From NCBI GenBank assembly GCA_009746045.1, contig RPFO01000583.1, positions 1 to 36,884 on the forward strand: a stretch of 36,884 nt of DNA, read 5' to 3'. The notes under the pieces are model-generated. The model was not told the DNA's origin and did not search any database. It saw only the letters and a program-made list of their open reading frames with translations. Below, piece after piece: positions 28,710-36,884 of the stretch (its first letter is position 1; each line of letters begins with the position of its first letter). Position numbers and translations under genes: made by a program. This stretch comes from Mesostigma viride. Taxonomy: Eukaryota; Streptophyta; Mesostigmatophyceae; Mesostigmatales; Mesostigmataceae.

Positions 28710-29070
28710 ATAGAGGGCCTTAGGCCCGACCTGAGGGTGTTGTCCCTCCGGTATATAGAGTCGCCCTCATATTCTGGCCAGTTGGTTGGCTGTTCTTGGT
28801 CCTTGGCGCTGATGTGTTTACTCTGTGTGTCCTGCCCAGTGCCGTCCCCCCCGGCCAGGACTCCGTTCCAGGCAGTTAGGGGAACCTACCACCAGGCTTG
28901 GTGCTGGCTAACCCTACACCACCCGGCGTGGTGGTGGAGACCGTGTGAACTATTGGTGCTTTGTATCTGGGATGGTCTATCGATTGTGTTGGTGTGTGCT
29001 GGGTGCATTAGGTTTTTCCTACCCCTTTGGTTTCCTTCTCTCGACGTAGGGAGAGGGCTCCCTACCTTTT
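28710..29070 (+). other. 3' untranslated region of gypsy-1
   Basis: About 360 bases without a supported frame. ACCACCAGGCTTGGTG...CACCACCCGGCGTGGTGGTGG (28887-28937) contains short complementary pieces that could pair. Confidence 0.4.
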
Positions 29071-29083
29071 GTGGGGGGGGAGG
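29071..29083 (+). promoter_or_regulatory. 3' polypurine tract of gypsy-1
   Basis: GTGGGGGGGGAGG lies directly against the 3' LTR, the expected plus-strand priming site. Confidence 0.85.
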
Positions 29084-29655
29084 TGTTACGTCGCGTAACA
29101 ATTCGTTGTAGTTACGGACGTAAATTAGGTCCTTGGCCTCGGCTGTTCCTAGGTTTACGTGTAGTTCTAGCTGGGACATGATTGTCCTCGTAAAAGTACT
29201 GTGGTATATTGGGTGCCTTTGGGCGCCGCGCCGCGTACTTTATTAGTGGTCCTTATCCTTCGGTAGAATGTAGTGGACCGGCGTGCATCTGTGCACCTGC
29301 CTGTGTTTCTGTGTTTCTGCAGGCGAGGGCCAGGTCGGCCCGAGCCTGTTGGACCGTTGGTGACCATTTATGCACGTTCCACTCCTTGTGTGGTCACTCG
29401 GCGTGTGTTAAATGAATTAACACATATTAGCTTGGGTCACGGCAGTTTAGTTGTGTTTCCTTCCTCTATTCCTGGAGTAAACGGGTTTGGTTAAATGGCC
29501 TATGGCATATTACAGTAGCACATATGTAAATGCATTGAGATCTGGTTCGTCTCGTTCGTCTTTCGCTAGGGGTGTAAATAGAAGCGGCCTTACTAGTCTA
29601 GGTAGCATCAGGACAGGTAGAGGTAGAGGTGGCGGCCGAGGCTTGCGGCGTAACA
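29084..29655 (+). repeat. 3' LTR of gypsy-1 (572 bp)
   Basis: Same length and, by eye, same sequence as 3290-3861. It carries the first half of ORF0 (29502-29655), which then runs into flanking DNA. Confidence 0.93.
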
Positions 29656-29660
29656 CGAGA
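29656..29660. repeat. Target site duplication of gypsy-1, right copy
   Basis: CGAGA, matching 3285-3289. GTCTCGTCCTC follows, which is nearly complementary to the left flank GAGGACGAGA. Confidence 0.9.
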
Positions 29661-29845
29661 GTCTCGTCCTCTTGGTTCGGAATGAAGAGTGTGTTATCAC
29701 CTATATCTCAGCGAACCTGGGGCATAATTCCAACTGCATTTGGTAGCTCTATCCTAAATGTATAGGTCGTGTAGATTGATCGTGAGCCGTAACAGGCCTA
29801 AAGCCACGCCTGTTCCGTTAATCCCATTCCCAAAGAGTGGTCGTG
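29661..29845. other. Flank between the two gypsy elements
   Basis: 185 bases, continuous with the sequence before 3285 if gypsy-1 is removed. No gene is seen. Confidence 0.6.
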
Positions 29846-30418
29846 TGTTACGTCGCGTAACAATTCGTTGTAGTTACGGACGTAAATTAGGTCTTTTGCC
29901 TCGGTTGTCCCTAGGTTTACGTTTAGGCTCCTACCGGGACATTATTGTCCTCGTAACAGTACTGTGGTACATTGGGTGCCGTTGGGCGCCGCGCCGCGTA
30001 CTTTACTAGTGGTCCTGATCCTGTGGTAGAATGTAGTGGACCAGCGTGCATCAGTAGATTTAGTGGACCAGCGTGCATCTGTAGGCGAGGGCCATGTCGG
30101 CCCGAGCGTGTTGGACCGTTGGTGACCATTTATGCGCGTTCTACCCCTTGTGTGTGCACTCGGCGTGTGTTAAGTGAATTGACACATTTAGGCTTGGGTC
30201 ACGGCAGTGTAGTTGTGTTTCCTTCCTCTATTCCTGGAGTAAACGGGTTTTGATAAATGGTTGTATGGCGTATTATAGTAACACTTACGTTAATGCATTG
30301 AGATCAGCTCCGTCACGTTCGTCTTTCGCCAGAGGGTTAAGTAGAGGAGGCCTGACCAGTTTAGGTAGTATCAGGCCCATTAGAGGTAGAGGTGGAGGTA
30401 GATATCCGCGGCGTAACA
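29846..30418 (+). repeat. 5' LTR of gypsy-2 (573 bp)
   Basis: It begins TGTTACGTCGCGTAACA and ends CGCGGCGTAACA, with many substitutions relative to the gypsy-1 LTR and a short internal duplication (AGTGGACCAGCGTGCATC twice, about 30036-30080). Confidence 0.9.
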
Positions 30419-30567
30419 ATGGTATCGGAGGAACTTCAGTAGGTAGTGAACGAGACGACTATCCCTTGCCACATACACCTTTTCAAGACCCCTTCCGCGT
30501 CCAGGAACAAGAAGTCGACACTTCCTTGATAGGTAATGGGCGGGTCGCCTTCAAGCTAGGAGAGTAG
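30265..30567 (+). CDS. ORF0: small RGG-rich protein (gypsy-2)
   Basis: A 100-residue frame from ATG 30265, inside the LTR, through the LTR end and primer site to TAG. It begins MAYYSNTYVNALRSAPSRSS, has RGRGGGRYPRRN around the LTR boundary and ends VAFKLGE. It aligns over its length with the gypsy-1 ORF0 (3708-4016), including small in-frame length differences, while the nucleotide sequence differs at many third positions. The primer site is read as Gly-Ile-Gly. Function unknown; the Arg/Gly stretch suggests RNA binding. Confidence 0.72.
   Translation: MAYYSNTYVNALRSAPSRSSFARGLSRGGLTSLGSIRPIRGRGGGRYPRRNNGIGGTSVGSERDDYPLPHTPFQDPFRVQEQEVDTSLIGNGRVAFKLGE
30420..30431 (+). promoter_or_regulatory. 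Primer binding site of gypsy-2
   Basis: TGGTATCGGAGG, one base after the LTR. The first seven bases match the initiator-tRNA-Met site of many plant LTR elements. Confidence 0.68.
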
Positions 30568-30951
30568 TGCTGCCCGTTTCGGGACACGCTCTACCTAGAA
30601 GCTAGACCTGCTCGCAGCGGATAAATCCTTTCGTAGTTAGCCTGTCCTTCGCCTTGTTTTCCTGCTTACGGTTGTTTCCTGTCTTAGATAGGGGAGTATT
30701 ACTGTTCGGAGACGATTAGCGTCGCAGTACCTACACCTTTTTCCTTGTGCTGCTGCTTTATTAGACGGCCGCACCCGCAGAGTTACGGGGCGCTGTGTTA
30801 GGACGAGCGCTGGAATATCCGGCCGCTGACTTAGGACGAGAGCTGGAAACTTCCGCCCTCCTTCTTCTTTCGGTGATCCAGATCGTCCAGCTAAGTCGCC
30901 TACCCCTACCTCGTCTAGCTTGACATCACAAGACACGCCAGGTGAGTTATC
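30568..30951 (+). promoter_or_regulatory. Leader of gypsy-2 with splice donor
   Basis: No frame is supported. CCAG/GTGAGT (intron would start at 30942) is a strong donor match ten bases before the ORF1 ATG. Two direct repeats of TTAGGACGAG(C/A)GCTGGAA occur near 30799 and 30830. Confidence 0.5.
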
Positions 30952-31344
30952 ATGAGTCAACGTCGTGTTTTTACTGCGCCTTCCCATTCATCTAGTGATA
31001 ATAGTTTAGCTAAGTATTACGTAGTTATTACCCCTCAATGGTCAGCCATTTTCCTCTCTTGGTCAGATGCTAGGAAGATAGTGCAAAACCGTACATATAA
31101 TGTAATTAGGTATAAGAAATTTGTTACCTTCGAGGAAGCTCAACAATTCCTTATAGACCATAGCGTATCAGATCTAGGCCTACACGTACGTTCTACTCCT
31201 CATGGTCGCCCTCCTGTAGAAGCTCTAGATTTTGCTACCCCTCCTTCGTCTCCCCCTAAGAGGGCTGCATCCTCATCTAGCTTAGATACTCCTCTCACCT
31301 TAGAATTCGGTTCCCTATCCATTACTGTTGTTAAAAAGGATTGA
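30952..31344 (+). CDS. ORF1: hybrid-binding/viroplasmin-like domain protein (gypsy-2)
   Basis: An intact 130-residue protein. Residues about 20-66 form the hybrid-binding fold signature: KYYVVITPQWSAIFLSW (aromatic and small residues, then Ser-Trp), DARKIV, and RYKKFVTFEEAQQFL. This domain in RNase H1 binds RNA/DNA hybrids and in viroplasmin acts in inclusion bodies or translation. The rest is PPSSPPKRAASSSS, a possible phosphorylated linker, and a conserved tail SLSITVVKKD. There is no RNase H catalytic domain attached; pol has its own. A helper in reverse transcription or RNA handling is the likeliest role, by inference. Confidence 0.78.
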   Translation: MSQRRVFTAPSHSSSDNSLAKYYVVITPQWSAIFLSWSDARKIVQNRTYNVIRYKKFVTFEEAQQFLIDHSVSDLGLHVRSTPHGRPPVEALDFATPPSSPPKRAASSSSLDTPLTLEFGSLSITVVKKD

Positions 31345-31462
31345 TTTAAATTGTTTCCTTCTTTTAAGCCATTAAAAGCTTTTTCTTTTCTTTGCCTTAA
31401 ATTAGGCCTTGTCCTTTATCCTTGTTGCTTTCAGTTAGATCTGATCATTTACTTAAATAAAA
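31345..31462 (+). promoter_or_regulatory. ORF1-gag spacer with splice acceptor (gypsy-2)
   Basis: Pyrimidine-rich text ends in TTGTTGCTTTCAG (AG at 31433-31434), 29 bases before the gag ATG. With the donor at 30942 it defines a 493-base candidate intron containing exactly ORF1. Confidence 0.45.
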
Positions 31463-33202
31463 ATGGATCCAGTGGGTGGTAACATGTCGCCTATACCTAC
31501 CAATACTCCTACTATGAGTAATAATAATAATAATACTAACAACCATAACAACAATCGTGGTAACCGACGGGACTCACTTGAAACGGTGCACCATCTCACT
31601 CCTCAAGGTAATCTTCGTGCCTCACCTCCTTCTCCTCTTGCTGATGGTCGCCGTCGTCCCTCACTTACCCCTCCTACCTATGAACAACGTCAACGTATGC
31701 AAGTCAGATTTAGTGATGACCCTTCCCTTACCCTGAACCAGGCCCCTGCCCCTCCTGCAACCTTGGCTCAACCCTCCAGCAGGTCCTCACTAACTAACAA
31801 TGTTTTTAGGCCTCCTTCCCACCCTGTTCCTTCCATGCCTGCTCTTAACACGGGTCGTGCCTCTGCCCCTGTCGGTCCTTCTGGGCGCCCTAGTGCAGTT
31901 CCCTTTTACCCACCTGCTTCCTGGTCCTACCCTGAGACGGCCTATGAGGCAGCCCAGGTCCCTACCCGTGTGGCTGATTTAGAAGTTAATAGTGATTTCA
32001 GCACCATGCCCTTAGATGACAGAAATTATGATCATTTTGCCTATTCCTCTCTTCGTGAGCAATATACTGTCCCCTTCTCTTATGGGCACCAGCCTGAAAC
32101 GGTGGCCCCTTCTAGACCCCTACCCAAGACTTTTCCTCTTCCTTCCTTCTATCCCGCTTATGTAGCAGTGGAAGATAGTGGCCCTATGGGAAAAACTGAC
32201 TCTTCTAATCCCCCTAAGCCCCCTGCTCTTCCCCTCTTTGCTAACCTTCCCAAGCTGGATGTCAAGTCTACCCCTCAACAGTTTTTCACCTTTATTATGT
32301 TGCTTACCCAGAACACAGAGTCGTGGCAGAATCATAATAGATGGCGTCTTTCTGATGCTGTATTAGTTCCTCACTATCTCACAACCTGTATTACTCCTGA
32401 GCTTGCTAACCTCATTCAGTGTGAGTCTTTGGCCTCTCATGCCTACCCTAACTCTGTAGCAGAATTGTTTAAGCGTTTAGAGAACCATTTAGTCCCTCCT
32501 GATTCAGATTGGCAGGATAGATTAGCCTTTGGTACCTTGCAGCAGGGTACTAAATCATTTAAGGAGTATATGAAAGAGTTTGATGCTCAGATGGTACGAA
32601 TTAGGGATTTGTCGGGTGCAGAAGTACGTGCTCGCTTCCTCCAAGGCCTCAGTAGACCCTTATTACGTGAAGTCAAGCGCCAGTTCTCTGCCTACCGTTT
32701 TACTGATCTGCCCCTCAAGCATGTGCGCCAGCATCTCTTGCGTGTAGCAGATTTCTTCACCACCCCTTCTCTTCCTACCCGTTCCCGTATTAATAATATT
32801 ATCCTTACCCCTGAGGAGGAGAACTCCTATGTAGAAGAATTAGATATCTGTGTTACTGACCTTTCAGCCCTTGATGTCTCTCATATCACATGCTATCATT
32901 GTAAGGAAGTAGGTCATCTTAAACGTGAGTGCCCCAAGTTCCTTTCGGGTGCTCCCCCTCATCCCGACGCTCGCCCTCCTCGTACCCCTCAGCGTGCTCC
33001 TATTCGTCCTACTTCAGGACGCATCCCTTCAGCTACCCCTAGTAGGCTGAATGCTGTGCAGACAGGATCCCCAGGGTTCCCCTATGATAATCAGGCTCCC
33101 GCACCCTCTTCGCTCCCTCGTGACCCTCCAGCAGTGGCTTTTTCGCCAGGGTCTTCTTCGGGGTTAGTTCCTATGGATTTGGGGGGGGAGGGGGAACAGT
33201 AG
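31463..33202 (+). CDS. gag: gag of gypsy-2
   Basis: An intact 579-residue frame. It starts MDPVGGNMSPIP with a poly-Asn tract (about 31517-31557), continues as a Pro/Ser-rich linker to about residue 230, then the capsid-like domain (STPQQFFTFIMLLTQNTE to VRQHLLRVADFF) and one CCHC zinc knuckle, CYHCKEVGHLKREC, near residue 490. The tail is Pro/Arg-rich and ends MDLGGEGEQ at UAG 33200-33202, directly after the G8-A-G5 tract. Pol lies downstream in another frame. Confidence 0.92.
   Translation: MDPVGGNMSPIPTNTPTMSNNNNNTNNHNNNRGNRRDSLETVHHLTPQGNLRASPPSPLADGRRRPSLTPPTYEQRQRMQVRFSDDPSLTLNQAPAPPATLAQPSSRSSLTNNVFRPPSHPVPSMPALNTGRASAPVGPSGRPSAVPFYPPASWSYPETAYEAAQVPTRVADLEVNSDFSTMPLDDRNYDHFAYSSLREQYTVPFSYGHQPETVAPSRPLPKTFPLPSFYPAYVAVEDSGPMGKTDSSNPPKPPALPLFANLPKLDVKSTPQQFFTFIMLLTQNTESWQNHNRWRLSDAVLVPHYLTTCITPELANLIQCESLASHAYPNSVAELFKRLENHLVPPDSDWQDRLAFGTLQQGTKSFKEYMKEFDAQMVRIRDLSGAEVRARFLQGLSRPLLREVKRQFSAYRFTDLPLKHVRQHLLRVADFFTTPSLPTRSRINNIILTPEEENSYVEELDICVTDLSALDVSHITCYHCKEVGHLKRECPKFLSGAPPHPDARPPRTPQRAPIRPTSGRIPSATPSRLNAVQTGSPGFPYDNQAPAPSSLPRDPPAVAFSPGSSSGLVPMDLGGEGEQ
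33181..33196 (+). other. Purine tract G8-A-G5-AA at the end of gag (gypsy-2)
   Basis: Same core as the tract at 35649-35666 and the 3' polypurine tract of gypsy-1. Confidence 0.45.
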
Positions 33203-33233
33203 GCCTGTCAGCCGGGGGTAACCTGGACAGGTC
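33202..33233 (+). promoter_or_regulatory. Hairpin immediately after the gag UAG (gypsy-2)
   Basis: CCTGTC (33204-33209) pairs with GACAGG (33226-33231), plus G-T and G-C outside, 8 pairs in all. It starts at the last base of the stop codon. Such a structure could stimulate stop-codon readthrough or frameshifting. Confidence 0.5.
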
Positions 33234-33254
33234 CTTAGATAGTACCCCAGATAA

Positions 33255-34622
33255 AATTTTTGCCTGCCTGTTTTTATAACCTCTGTAGGAGCTGAATCTT
33301 CCCTACCACTACGTGTGCGTCCTCTTATGTTCTTGAATGGTGGTTTAACCGTCCCTCACACTGTTGTAGACCCCTTCTTGCATGCTGATGAACTCTTGAA
33401 TGTCTCTGTGTTGGTAGATAGCGGTGCGGCTAGCTCCTTTGTGAGCGAGGCCCTAGTTAGGCGTTTAGGACTAGTCCCTACCCCTCACACCAAACCCGTT
33501 ACTGTTCATTATGCTGATGGTCGCACCAGTCATTCCCCGGGTACGGTGTCCCTTCCCATGGTTATACAAGGACGTACTGTCAACCTGACGGCCACTATAG
33601 GCCCTATCACTACCGCTGATGTATTACTAGGATTAGATTGGCACCAGGATAATAAGATTACTATTAATTATGATACCATGGTCATTTGGTTTCCAGATAG
33701 CTCTTACTGGGTACCTGAACGTCATTATAGATTGGAAAATTTATCCTTGGTAGATATTACTCCTCCTACACCTGTTGATCCTCCTGTAAGACCTATACCT
33801 GAAGTATTAATGTCAAATGACGAATTACGTTCTGAATTAAAGCAAAATGGATACCTATTATGTATGTTCCTTCAGTTAGAAGTACAAGAGATACCTATCA
33901 CTAATAATAGTGTGGATATAGATGTAAATACAGTGGATACAATAGGAGTAGGATTTACTGAAAATGAAATAGTAAGATACATGGCTGTGATAGATTCCTC
34001 AAAAGTATTTGAAGAAAAGACTCCTTCTTATCCTCCTCCTCGTTCTGTTTTACACCGTGTAGTTATCAAGGACGGTGCAGTTCCTACGCACTCTCCGATG
34101 TATAGAATGGGCCCTACCGAGTTAAAGGAACTAAAACAGATTTTAGTGTCATTATTAGAAGCAGGATTGATAGAGCCTAGTAACTCCCCCTACTCAGCTG
34201 GTGTCCTGTTAGTTCCTAAGCCAAATGGCAAGTTTCGCCTAGTTACTGATTATAGGAAGTTGAATGATATTACTGTGAAATCTAAATACCCTCTACCTCG
34301 TATTGATGATATATTTAATAAGGTTAAAGGTTCCACTTGTTTCACAGTACTGGATTGTGCGGATGGTTTTTGGCAGTTGCGGATAGCTCCTGAGGATTGC
34401 CATAAAACCGCCTTTGCTACCCCTTTTGGTCATTACCAGTTTAGAGTAGCGGCTATGGGACTCTGTAACTCGCCTGCCTCTTTTCAAATGTTAATGAATG
34501 AAGTGCTTAGACCTGTTATGGGAAATTCTCATCTTCCTCAGGTGTCCTCTGATCTAAAGGATCCTCCTTCTCCTCTGTTTCTTTATCTGAGCATGACCGT
34601 TCTTGTGCTCAAGCTTACTTAG
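33255..34622 (+). pseudogene. pol: pol of gypsy-2, part 1: protease and RT amino half
   Basis: The frame is open from 33255 after TAA 33252-33254; the first ATG is 33327. The protease has LVDSGAASSFVSEAL (catalytic Asp near residue 35 of the 33315 frame) and ADVLLGLDWHQD. The RT has EAGLIEPSNSPYSAGVLLV, FRLVTDYRKLND, FTVLDCADGFWQLRI (first catalytic Asp) and FRVAAMGLCNSPASFQMLM. The frame is lost at about 34565, where gypsy-1 has one more T (GATCCTTCC versus GATCCTCC), just before the YLDD box. Upstream stops in this frame mean pol is not a simple continuation of gag. Confidence 0.9.
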
Positions 34623-35695
34623 ATGATATTCTTATTTACTCTCCTGATTTTGAAACGCACCTACGTGATTTAAAGAAAGTATTAGAAATAATGGCTGAAA
34701 ATTCTTTGTGGGCGCGCCGTGCTAAAGTGCGTTCGGGTAGGAGTGTCCCATTTTTAGGGCACGTTCTGTCAGATGCCGGGGTCGCTACCGACCCGGATAA
34801 AACTAAGTCAATTCAGGAATGGCCTACTCCTACCGACGTTAAAGGTGTACGTAGTTTCCTAGGAATTGCTTCTTACTATAGGCGTTTTATCCCGCGTTTC
34901 GCAACTATAGCAGCCCCTATTAATCATTTATTAAAGAAGGATATCCCCTTTGTTTGGAGTAGTGAGTGTCAGTCGGCTTTTCAGTGCCTAAAATCCCTAC
35001 TCCTTTCCCCTCCTGTACTCATCCTACCGGATACTACTAAACCCTTTGTTGTGGCTACAGATGCTAGTAAAGTAGCTATAGGTGGTGTCCTTCTCCAGGA
35101 TCAGGGTCAGGGCTTACAGCCAATTGAGTATATCTCTAGGACAATGCTCCCTGCGGAGCGTAACTATCCCGTCCACCAGCAGGAACTCTTAGCTGTGGTG
35201 TATTGTTGCCACGCGTGGCAGCACTTCCTTAAAGGTGCTCAATTTGATGTCTGCCTGAATGAACCCTGTGAGCTAGATCCTTATAGGTTAGTTATCCAAA
35301 CGGATCATCGTCCCCTTACCCATCTTCTCTCCCAACCCAACCTTACCCCTCGGCAAGCGCGCTGGATGGAATTTTTAGCACAGTTTTCCCCTTTTAAACT
35401 TCAGTATGTCAAGGGTGTAGATAACATAGTACCAGATGCACTCTCTCGTCGTGCAGACTATTCCTTCTTCGAGGACCTTGATGTTCTCAATACTACTCTA
35501 GTTCCTACTACTATGGGTGTAACCCCTTATGGTGAACTACCTGATGATGATTCCTATGCCTACCTCTTTCATACAGCTGTTCGCATGCCTGATCTCCTTT
35601 CTCACGTAGGACTCTCTCTCCCGTGTGAGGCCCTTCCGTGGCCTCGGTGGGGGGGGAGGGGAAAAATAAAATTTCTATACCGCTTAGCCATATAG
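34566..35695 (+). pseudogene. pol: pol of gypsy-2, part 2: RT carboxy half and RNase H
   Basis: It resumes with AYLDDILIYSPDFETH (catalytic DD), the RT connection (FLGHVLSDAGVATDPDKT, VRSFLGIASYYRRFI) and the RNase H domain: VVATDASKVAIGG, ERNYPVHQQELLAV, IQTDHRPLTHLL and DNIVPDALSR. It ends prematurely in the linker at TAG 35693-35695, where gypsy-1 reads TGTCGCG instead of TATAGCG. Confidence 0.9.
35646..35670 (+). promoter_or_regulatory. Candidate central polypurine tract (gypsy-2)
   Basis: GGTGGGGGGGGAGGGG followed by AAAAATAAA, as in gypsy-1 at 11046-11070. Confidence 0.5.
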
Positions 35696-35720
35696 CGACT
35701 AGGTCAGGAAAGTCTTATGA

Positions 35721-36884
35721 AAACGTAGTCCCCTAGGACCTCCCCTTCTCTTTGGCAAGGCGGTAGGAGATCTCTTTAAACCTGTTCTGGATACTTCTGT
35801 AGCGATGCCTACCTCTGATCTTGAACGCCTTATTAGTAGATTTACGGCCACTGAGCCGGAAGCATTAGCTGCCATTGCTGCACATCCCCAACAATTAGGC
35901 AAGCACCCTTGTAAATTTGTAGGTGGGTTTTTATATGTGCAGATAGCAGATTCTCCCCCTCAATGGCGCCTGTATGTCCCTCCTATCTGTCGCTCCTCCT
36001 TGCTCTTTGAGTTGCATGACTTAGCTGCTCATCAGGGTGGTAAACGGGTACGGGACCTAGTAGCCCGCTCTTATTACTGGCCTTCCCTTTATAAGGATGT
36101 GGATGAGTATGTTAGAACTTGTCAATCTTGCCAGGAAATGAAACCCAATAATGTAGGACAGATAGCAGAACCTAGGACCTTGCCTGACCCTATCATGCCT
36201 TGGGATTCTATCATGATGGATTTTGTAGGACCTTTTAGAAAGAATGATAGGGGCAATGCCCAAATCCTTGTGTTCATAGATCGTTTTACTCGTATGTGCC
36301 ATCTTGTGCCGTGTCCTTTAGAACTCACCGCACGTGATTGCGCACGCCTATACCTCAATAATGTATATAGATATCATGGATTGAGTAGGCAGTTTATTAG
36401 TGATAAGGATAAATTATTTACCTCAGATTTTTGGCAGCAGTTTTTCGCTGCCATCGGTACCAAGGTTACCTACGGTACTGCCTACCACTCCTCCTCCTCT
36501 CATTTAGTAGAGCGTCTTAATAGAGTAGTAGAAGAAGCGCTTAGGCACTATGTTAATGGCTCGGGTAGTGATTGGGAGGATTATTTATGTTTGGTAGAGT
36601 TCTCCCTCAACAATTGTCCCCAAGCTGCGCATGGATATACGCCCTTCTTCTTAGATACTGGTAGACAGCCCCTTACCCCTACCTCTCTCTTAGCTAGTCC
36701 TCTACGGGACAAGGATGATGTGTCCCGAGATACTGTAGAAGGTGTACAGTCCTTACTAGATAGAATGAAAACTGCTCATGACCACGCGATCTCAGGGTAT
36801 CAAAAAGCTCAGGCTAAGTACCTTGCTAGGTTGCGTGCCTCCTTAGATAGACGAGCACCTGAGATAGAAGTAGGAGATCTAGTA
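35721..36884 (+). pseudogene. pol: pol of gypsy-2, part 3: integrase, runs off the window
   Basis: The frame is open from 35721 to the window end. It contains the zinc region HDLAAHQGGKR...CQSCQEMK, catalytic Asp in MMDFVGPF, Asp in FISDKDKLFTSDFW and Glu in HLVERLNRVVEE. Here the palindromic insertion seen in gypsy-1 is absent, showing the ancestral sequence. The chromodomain, expected further on, is outside the window. Confidence 0.88.

Larger units (their letters stand above)
3290..29655 (+). mobile_element. gypsy-1: Ty3/gypsy chromovirus with nested insertions
   Basis: Two 572-bp LTRs (3290-3861, 29084-29655), both beginning TGTTACGTCGCGTAACA and ending GCGGCGTAACA, flank ORF0, ORF1, gag, pol with a chromodomain, and ORF4, all on the plus strand. 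The 5-bp duplication CGAGA brackets the whole. Removing the two direct insertions (2.0 kb at 4536-6538 and 13.5 kb at 13503-27014) leaves an element of about 10.8 kb, long for a Ty3/gypsy element because of ORF4. The two LTRs look identical by eye, implying recent insertion, yet pol carries many single-base frame breaks. Confidence 0.93.
29846..36884 (+). mobile_element. gypsy-2: second Ty3/gypsy chromovirus, truncated by the window
   Basis: It starts with a 573-bp LTR of the same family as gypsy-1 but clearly diverged, followed by a primer site, ORF0, ORF1, gag and pol in the same order. No nested insertion is present up to the window end, which falls inside integrase. ORF0, ORF1 and gag are intact; pol has a one-base loss before the YLDD box and a stop plus frame change in the RNase H-integrase linker. 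Confidence 0.93.

Overview
The window is a nest of eukaryotic mobile elements. I see no cellular housekeeping gene, no rRNA or tRNA gene and no prokaryotic signal. Ty3/gypsy chromoviruses, a copia-type element with an HGDD reverse transcriptase, a Penelope-like RT relic and short elements with split direct repeats (as in TOC1 of Chlamydomonas and Kangaroo of Volvox) together suggest an alga, most likely a chlorophyte. That assignment is an inference.

Layout. 429-2428: a decayed Penelope-like reverse transcriptase. 2429-3289: gene-free, ending in sequence that resembles the neighbouring LTR. 3290-29655: gypsy-1, a plus-strand Ty3/gypsy chromovirus with 572-bp LTRs and the 5-bp target duplication CGAGA. 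It has taken two direct insertions. (a) 4536-6538 is a 2.0-kb element with split direct repeats, inside its ORF1. (b) 13503-27014 is a minus-strand copia-like element with 645-bp LTRs and target duplication GTGGA, inside a large ORF downstream of integrase. The copia-like element is itself split by a DNA-transposon block (about 17600-22516), and that block carries a second split-direct-repeat element (17856-19821) in the minus orientation. The nesting is therefore four levels deep. 29656-29845 is the right flank of gypsy-1. 29846-36884 is gypsy-2, a diverged relative of gypsy-1 without nested insertions, cut off by the window edge inside integrase.

The two gypsy copies share a five-part plan: ORF0 (small RGG-rich protein starting inside the LTR and reading across the primer binding site), ORF1 (stand-alone RNase H1 hybrid-binding/viroplasmin-like domain), gag with one CCHC knuckle, and pol (PR-RT-RNase H-integrase-chromodomain). 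ORF4 downstream of integrase is visible only in gypsy-1. Comparing the copies shows third-position divergence in ORF0, a candidate intron that would remove ORF1, a hairpin directly after the gag UAG stop, and three near-identical polypurine tracts.

The most interesting material is: (1) ORF0 and the ORF1/splice arrangement; (2) the two short split-direct-repeat elements, which share a GGGTGGGTGGGTGGG quadruplex motif at the same structural position and a hairpin with compensatory base changes; (3) the copia-like element with apparent order gag-IN-PR-RT-RH, an extra ORF before gag and LTR ends AGTTAG/CTAACT. Coordinates were read by eye; family assignments rest on motifs, not on searches.
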